Shown: positions 6,661 through 8,947 of the stretch, in pieces
How the letters are laid out: every line of letters starts with the position of its first letter
How positions within the stretch are numbered: position 1 is the first letter of the stretch
Assembly (NCBI GenBank): GCA_021775195.1
Contig: JAJFIG010000225.1
Coordinates: forward strand, 1 to 8,947
Direction: 5' to 3'
Length of the DNA stretch: 8,947 nucleotides
From: Rhodospirillales bacterium
GTDB lineage: Bacteria; Pseudomonadota; Alphaproteobacteria; Rhodospirillales; 2-02-FULL-58-16
Made by a program: the position numbers and the translations under genes
Notes under the pieces: generated by a model
Seen by the model: the letters and a program-made list of their open reading frames with translations, nothing else
Databases searched by the model: none
What the model was told of the DNA's origin: nothing

Positions 6661-7791
6661 CTACCCGGCAAACTCGGCGCGGATTATCTCCGTATGGGCG
6701 CCGACCTCGGGAACCGCGCCGAAGGCCGGTTCCTCGCCAACGACCCGGGCCGGCGGCGCCACCATCTCCACCGGTCCCGCGGGCGTCGCCACCGTCGCCA
6801 GGCGGGTTTGCGGGTGCCGTTTGAGGTCTTCCAGCGTGCTCAGCCGTCCATAGGCGATCTGCGCCTTGTCCAGGCGTTCGACGACCACCTCCCGGCTCAA
6901 ACCGCCGAAGACTTCGTTGATGATGCCGTCCAGGTCCCCCCGGTTCGCCGCCCGTTTGGGGTTGTCGGTAAATCGCGGGTCGTCGGCAAGAGCCGCCTGT
7001 TCCAGCACCTCGGCGCAGAGGCGCCGCCATTCCCGTTCGTTCTGGATGGAGATGAGGATGAGTTCGCCGCCCCGGCAGGTGAAGGCGCCGTAGGGCGCGA
7101 TGCTGGGATGGCTGAGGCCGGTGCGCGGCGGCACGTAGCCCCCATACGAATATTGAAGGAAAGGCACGTTCATCCAGTCGGCCAGGGCGTCGAACAGGGA
7201 AACCTTGATGCCCGCCCCCTTACCGCTTCGCTCGCGCGCCAGCAACGCCTGCAGGATCGCCTGATGGGCATTCATGCCGGCCGCGATGTCGCAGACCGAG
7301 ACCCCGACCCGCGCCGGCTGATCGGCGCTGCCATTGACGCTGCACAGGCCCGATTCCGCCTGTACCAGCAGGTCATAGGCCTTCATCGACCGGTAGGGGC
7401 CTTCATCGCCGTAACCACTGATGTCACAGGTTATCAGCCTCGGAAACCGCGCCCTGAGATCGGCACTGCCGACCCCTGCCCGCTCCGCCGCCCCGGGCAG
7501 GAGGTTCTGGATGAACACGTCGGCGCGGGCCAGCATGCGCAGCAGAAGGGCGTGATCGTCCGCGTCCTTGATGTCGAGGACCAGGGATTCCTTGCCCCTG
7601 TTCAGCCACACGAAATAGGCGCTCTGGCCGTTGACGTAGGTATCGTAGCGGCGCGCGAAATCGCCTTCCGGACGCTCGATCTTGATCACCCTGGCACCGG
7701 CGTCGGCGAGCCGCGAGGCGACGTAGGGCGCCGCCACCGCCTGTTCCAGGGATACCACCAGCAGTCCATCCAGGGCATCGGACATCGTCAT
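6661..7791 (-). CDS. CaiB/BaiF family III CoA-transferase
   Basis: The 376-residue protein is a family III CoA-transferase, which moves CoA between carboxylic acids through an aspartyl thioester. Visible features are the N-terminal DGLLVVSLEQAVAAPYVASRLADAGARVIKIERP-type Rossmann region (residues 8-41), NRGKESLVLDIK (64-75), FIQNLLPGAAERAGVG (93-108), the likely catalytic D140 in KAYDLLVQA with SGLCSVNG after it, and the C-terminal region DPRFTDNPKRAANRGDL (271-287). Substrates cannot be told from the sequence; members act on carnitine, oxalate, bile acids, itaconate, mesaconate and others. The ATG at 7791 has GGGAG seven bases upstream and is preferred to the ATG two codons later. It follows the secreted-protein gene after 25 bp, so the two are probably one operon, and it converges on glnA. 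No CoA-ligase or hydratase gene is in view to hint at a pathway. Confidence 0.93.
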   Translation of the reverse strand: MTMSDALDGLLVVSLEQAVAAPYVASRLADAGARVIKIERPEGDFARRYDTYVNGQSAYFVWLNRGKESLVLDIKDADDHALLLRMLARADVFIQNLLPGAAERAGVGSADLRARFPRLITCDISGYGDEGPYRSMKAYDLLVQAESGLCSVNGSADQPARVGVSVCDIAAGMNAHQAILQALLARERSGKGAGIKVSLFDALADWMNVPFLQYSYGGYVPPRTGLSHPSIAPYGAFTCRGGELILISIQNEREWRRLCAEVLEQAALADDPRFTDNPKRAANRGDLDGIINEVFGGLSREVVVERLDKAQIAYGRLSTLEDLKRHPQTRLATVATPAGPVEMVAPPARVVGEEPAFGAVPEVGAHTEIIRAEFAG

Positions 7792-7816
7792 ATATTTTCT
7801 CCCGCCGGCCGTCGGA

Positions 7817-8185
7817 TCAACGGCCCGGCAGCGTCACTGTCAGGGCTGCGGCGCTGTTGCCGTGCACCTTGTCGTGGGCGCGGATGATCACCTCTTTGAC
7901 TCCATCGGGAACGGACACACCCGACAGGCCGCGGGTGAACGGTTGTTCGTCCACATGGGGATGATAGAGAACACGTGACCCGAGGACCGTGCCGTCGGGC
8001 GCCACCACGTCCCAGCGATCAGCATAATGATCCCACCCCGTATCCCCGTGCTTCAGGGTCACGTCGAAGGAAAAGGCGCCGCTGCCGCTGGCCCGGGCCT
8101 TGGCATCGACGACGGTGACCTCGCCCGCCTGGACGACTCCAACCGAAAAAATGATCATGGCGATCACCGCCAACAGACCGCGCAT
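7817..8185 (-). CDS. small secreted protein with conserved-looking histidines, function unknown
   Basis: The 122-residue precursor starts with a clear Sec signal peptide, MRGLLAVIAMIIFSVGVVQA, with a likely cut after A20 (VQA-GE). The mature part, about 102 residues, looks all-beta: EVTVVDAKARASG, AFSFDVTLKHGDTGWDHYADRWDVV, DGTVLGSRVLYHPHV and VKEVIIRAHDKVHG, ending in LTVTLPGR. Six histidines are set in or beside the strand ends: H46, H53, H75, H77, H104 and H108. This suggests a small beta-sandwich that could bind a metal, but no known motif confirms it. From memory, similar secreted proteins occur unannotated in other alphaproteobacteria. The ATG at 8185 is chosen over 8218 because GGGAGG lies five bases upstream and the signal peptide then starts at residue 1. 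It is the first gene of a probable operon with the CoA-transferase. Confidence 0.82.
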   Translation of the reverse strand: MRGLLAVIAMIIFSVGVVQAGEVTVVDAKARASGSGAFSFDVTLKHGDTGWDHYADRWDVVAPDGTVLGSRVLYHPHVDEQPFTRGLSGVSVPDGVKEVIIRAHDKVHGNSAAALTVTLPGR

Positions 8186-8231
8186 CCAATCCTCCCGTCC
8201 CTTGTTTCGCCATTGCATTTGACCCTGTTCC

Positions 8232-8258
8232 TATGCCGCACCGGCGCCTTCAGTGCCA
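8232..8258 (-). promoter_or_regulatory. weak sigma-54-like promoter before the secreted protein gene
   Basis: On the minus strand TGGCACTGAAGGCGCC has a perfect TGGCAC (8253-8258) and a GC (8244-8245) at the correct -12 spacing, but the TT before the GC is replaced. Initiation would be near 8232, 47 nt before the ATG at 8185. The match may be chance in GC-rich DNA. I saw no good sigma-70 alternative for this operon. Confidence 0.25.
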
Positions 8259-8310
8259 GAAAAATCGCCCGGCAGGGAAAATCCGACCCGCGTCCTGTGA
8301 TTATTGTTGT

Positions 8311-8341
8311 TTGTTTGTTCCTGTTTTGTTATCGTTATGAT
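8311..8341 (+). promoter_or_regulatory. possible promoter of the 27-codon ORF
   Basis: TATGAT (8336-8341) is a five-of-six -10 box in a T/G-rich stretch (8298-8334) unlike the GC-rich surroundings. TTGTTT (8311-8316) is 19 bp before it and TTGTTC (8315-8320) is 15 bp before it, so spacing is not ideal for either. Initiation near 8348 would give a leader of about 42 nt. Confidence 0.35.
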
Positions 8342-8389
8342 CATGTTCCGGTTTAGCGCGGGATGACCACGATAGGGAGGACGAGGTTC

Positions 8390-8473
8390 ATGAGCTCATC
8401 GACATTCGTGAAGGATTTTATTGCCCTGGGCAGTCTTTTCAGCGCCGGGTACCTGTGGCTCCTCATTGCCTGA
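8390..8473 (+). CDS. 27-residue single-helix membrane peptide
   Basis: This short ORF begins with ATG at 8390 and ends with TGA at 8471-8473. The N-terminus MSSSTFVKD is polar and the rest, about residues 10-27 (FIALGSLFSAGYLWLLIA), is one hydrophobic span that runs to the last residue. GGGAGG lies nine bases upstream, as strong a ribosome binding site as any in the window, and a plausible -10 box lies before that. It reads away from the secreted-protein operon and toward the thioesterase gene. Small single-span proteins often modulate a larger membrane complex; no partner is evident here, and I do not recognise the sequence. Confidence 0.55.
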   Translation: MSSSTFVKDFIALGSLFSAGYLWLLIA

Positions 8474-8586
8474 CAGAGCCCATTCCGCGCTTCCCCGCAA
8501 CCCGGAGACCGGCCCCGCCATCCGGACCACCGCCCCCAGCGCGTGGCACCTCCCCCCAGACCGGTTGGCGGCGGCCGGTTTCCGGG

Positions 8587-8947
8587 TCAGTCGGGTTGGT
8601 CCTCGGCCGGCGGCACCGGCCGCTTGGCACCCTCTTCGTCGAGGGCGACATAGGTGAAGACCCCGTCCGTCACCTTGACCCGTGTATTCGCGTGCCGGCG
8701 CCTGAGAACCCAGGCATCGACCCGGATGCTCATGGATGTCGTTCCCACCCGCGTGATCTCGGCGTAGCAGCACAGAACATCACCCACATGCACCGGCCGA
8801 TGGAAGGTCATCGCGTCCACCGCCACGGTGGCGACCCGGCCCCGGGCCCGGGCTCCGGCGACGAGGCCGCCGGCGACATCCATCTGCGACATCAGCCAAC
8901 CGCCGAAAATGTCACCGGCCGGGTTGGTGTCCTTCGGCATGGCCAGG
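8587..8947 (-). CDS. yciA: acyl-CoA thioesterase, YciA-like (5' end outside the window)
   Basis: The visible 120 codons encode a hot-dog-fold acyl-CoA thioesterase that hydrolyses acyl-CoA to free acid and CoA in the cytosol. The stretch LAMPKDTNPAGDIFGGWLMSQMD matches the YciA signature over its two halves, including the aspartate of SQMD that serves as catalytic residue in YciA proteins. GRVATVAVDAMTFHRPVHVGDVLCCYAEI and GTTSMSIRVDAWV follow in family order, and the C-terminus is proline-rich and variable. The ATG at 8938-8940 is probably internal: the reading frame stays open to the window edge with LA before it, as in YciA, where about 15-18 more residues are usual. The 3' end is complete. 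It converges on the 27-codon ORF; no clear terminator separates them. Confidence 0.92.
   Translation of the reverse strand, partial: LAMPKDTNPAGDIFGGWLMSQMDVAGGLVAGARARGRVATVAVDAMTFHRPVHVGDVLCCYAEITRVGTTSMSIRVDAWVLRRRHANTRVKVTDGVFTYVALDEEGAKRPVPPAEDQPD

Noticed and set aside
6298..7887. Plus-strand frame of 529 codons running from glnA into the CoA-transferase region
   Set aside because: It overlaps the end of glnA in another frame, passes through the strong glnBA terminator and lies antisense to the CoA-transferase; it is a shadow frame.
8560..8579. ACCGG/CCGGT inverted repeat past the thioesterase stop, as a terminator
   Set aside because: The stem is only 5 bp with a 10-nt loop and no T-run follows on the minus strand.

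Overview
The window looks like chromosomal DNA from a GC-rich alphaproteobacterium, probably of the Rhodospirillales type. This rests on the glnB-glnA pair behind a sigma-54-type promoter, GlnB and GlnA sequences of alphaproteobacterial character, a YciA-type thioesterase, and the high GC content. No database search was possible, so the assignment is an inference. I see no mobile element, CRISPR array, rRNA gene or phage gene.

Left part (1-4504). Four genes lie on the minus strand, read right to left: a two-helix membrane protein (2835-3197), a class I/II aminotransferase of the DapC/YbdL type with a TTG start (1617-2780), tRNA-His(GTG) with its own promoter (1487-1564), and a 348-residue protein fusing a redoxin domain to a 2-oxoglutarate/Fe(II) oxygenase domain (174-1220, GTG start). 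A second aminotransferase of the aspartate aminotransferase superfamily (3332-4504) reads divergently from the membrane protein gene.

Central part (4505-6660). This is a nitrogen-assimilation operon. A good sigma-54 promoter match (4629-4644) precedes glnB (PII signal protein) and glnA (type I glutamine synthetase with an adenylylation tyrosine). A strong intrinsic terminator at 6616-6642 closes it. PII senses nitrogen and carbon status and, through uridylylation of Tyr51, governs NtrC activity and adenylylation of GlnA, so the two genes form one regulatory circuit. The aminotransferases to the left use the amino-donor pool that GlnA feeds, but nothing in the sequence shows shared control.

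Right part (6661-8947). On the minus strand, a small secreted histidine-containing protein (7817-8185) is followed 25 bp later by a family III CoA-transferase (6661-7791), a probable two-gene operon that converges on glnA. Reading away from it on the plus strand is a 27-codon ORF for a single-helix membrane peptide (8390-8473) with a good ribosome binding site. The window ends inside a minus-strand acyl-CoA thioesterase of the YciA type, whose first residues lie outside.

The least ordinary items are the redoxin-oxygenase fusion, which seems to lack the peroxidatic cysteine; the 27-residue membrane peptide; the secreted protein with ordered histidines beside the CoA-transferase; and a 16-codon ORF whose stop codon overlaps the TTG start of the aminotransferase.
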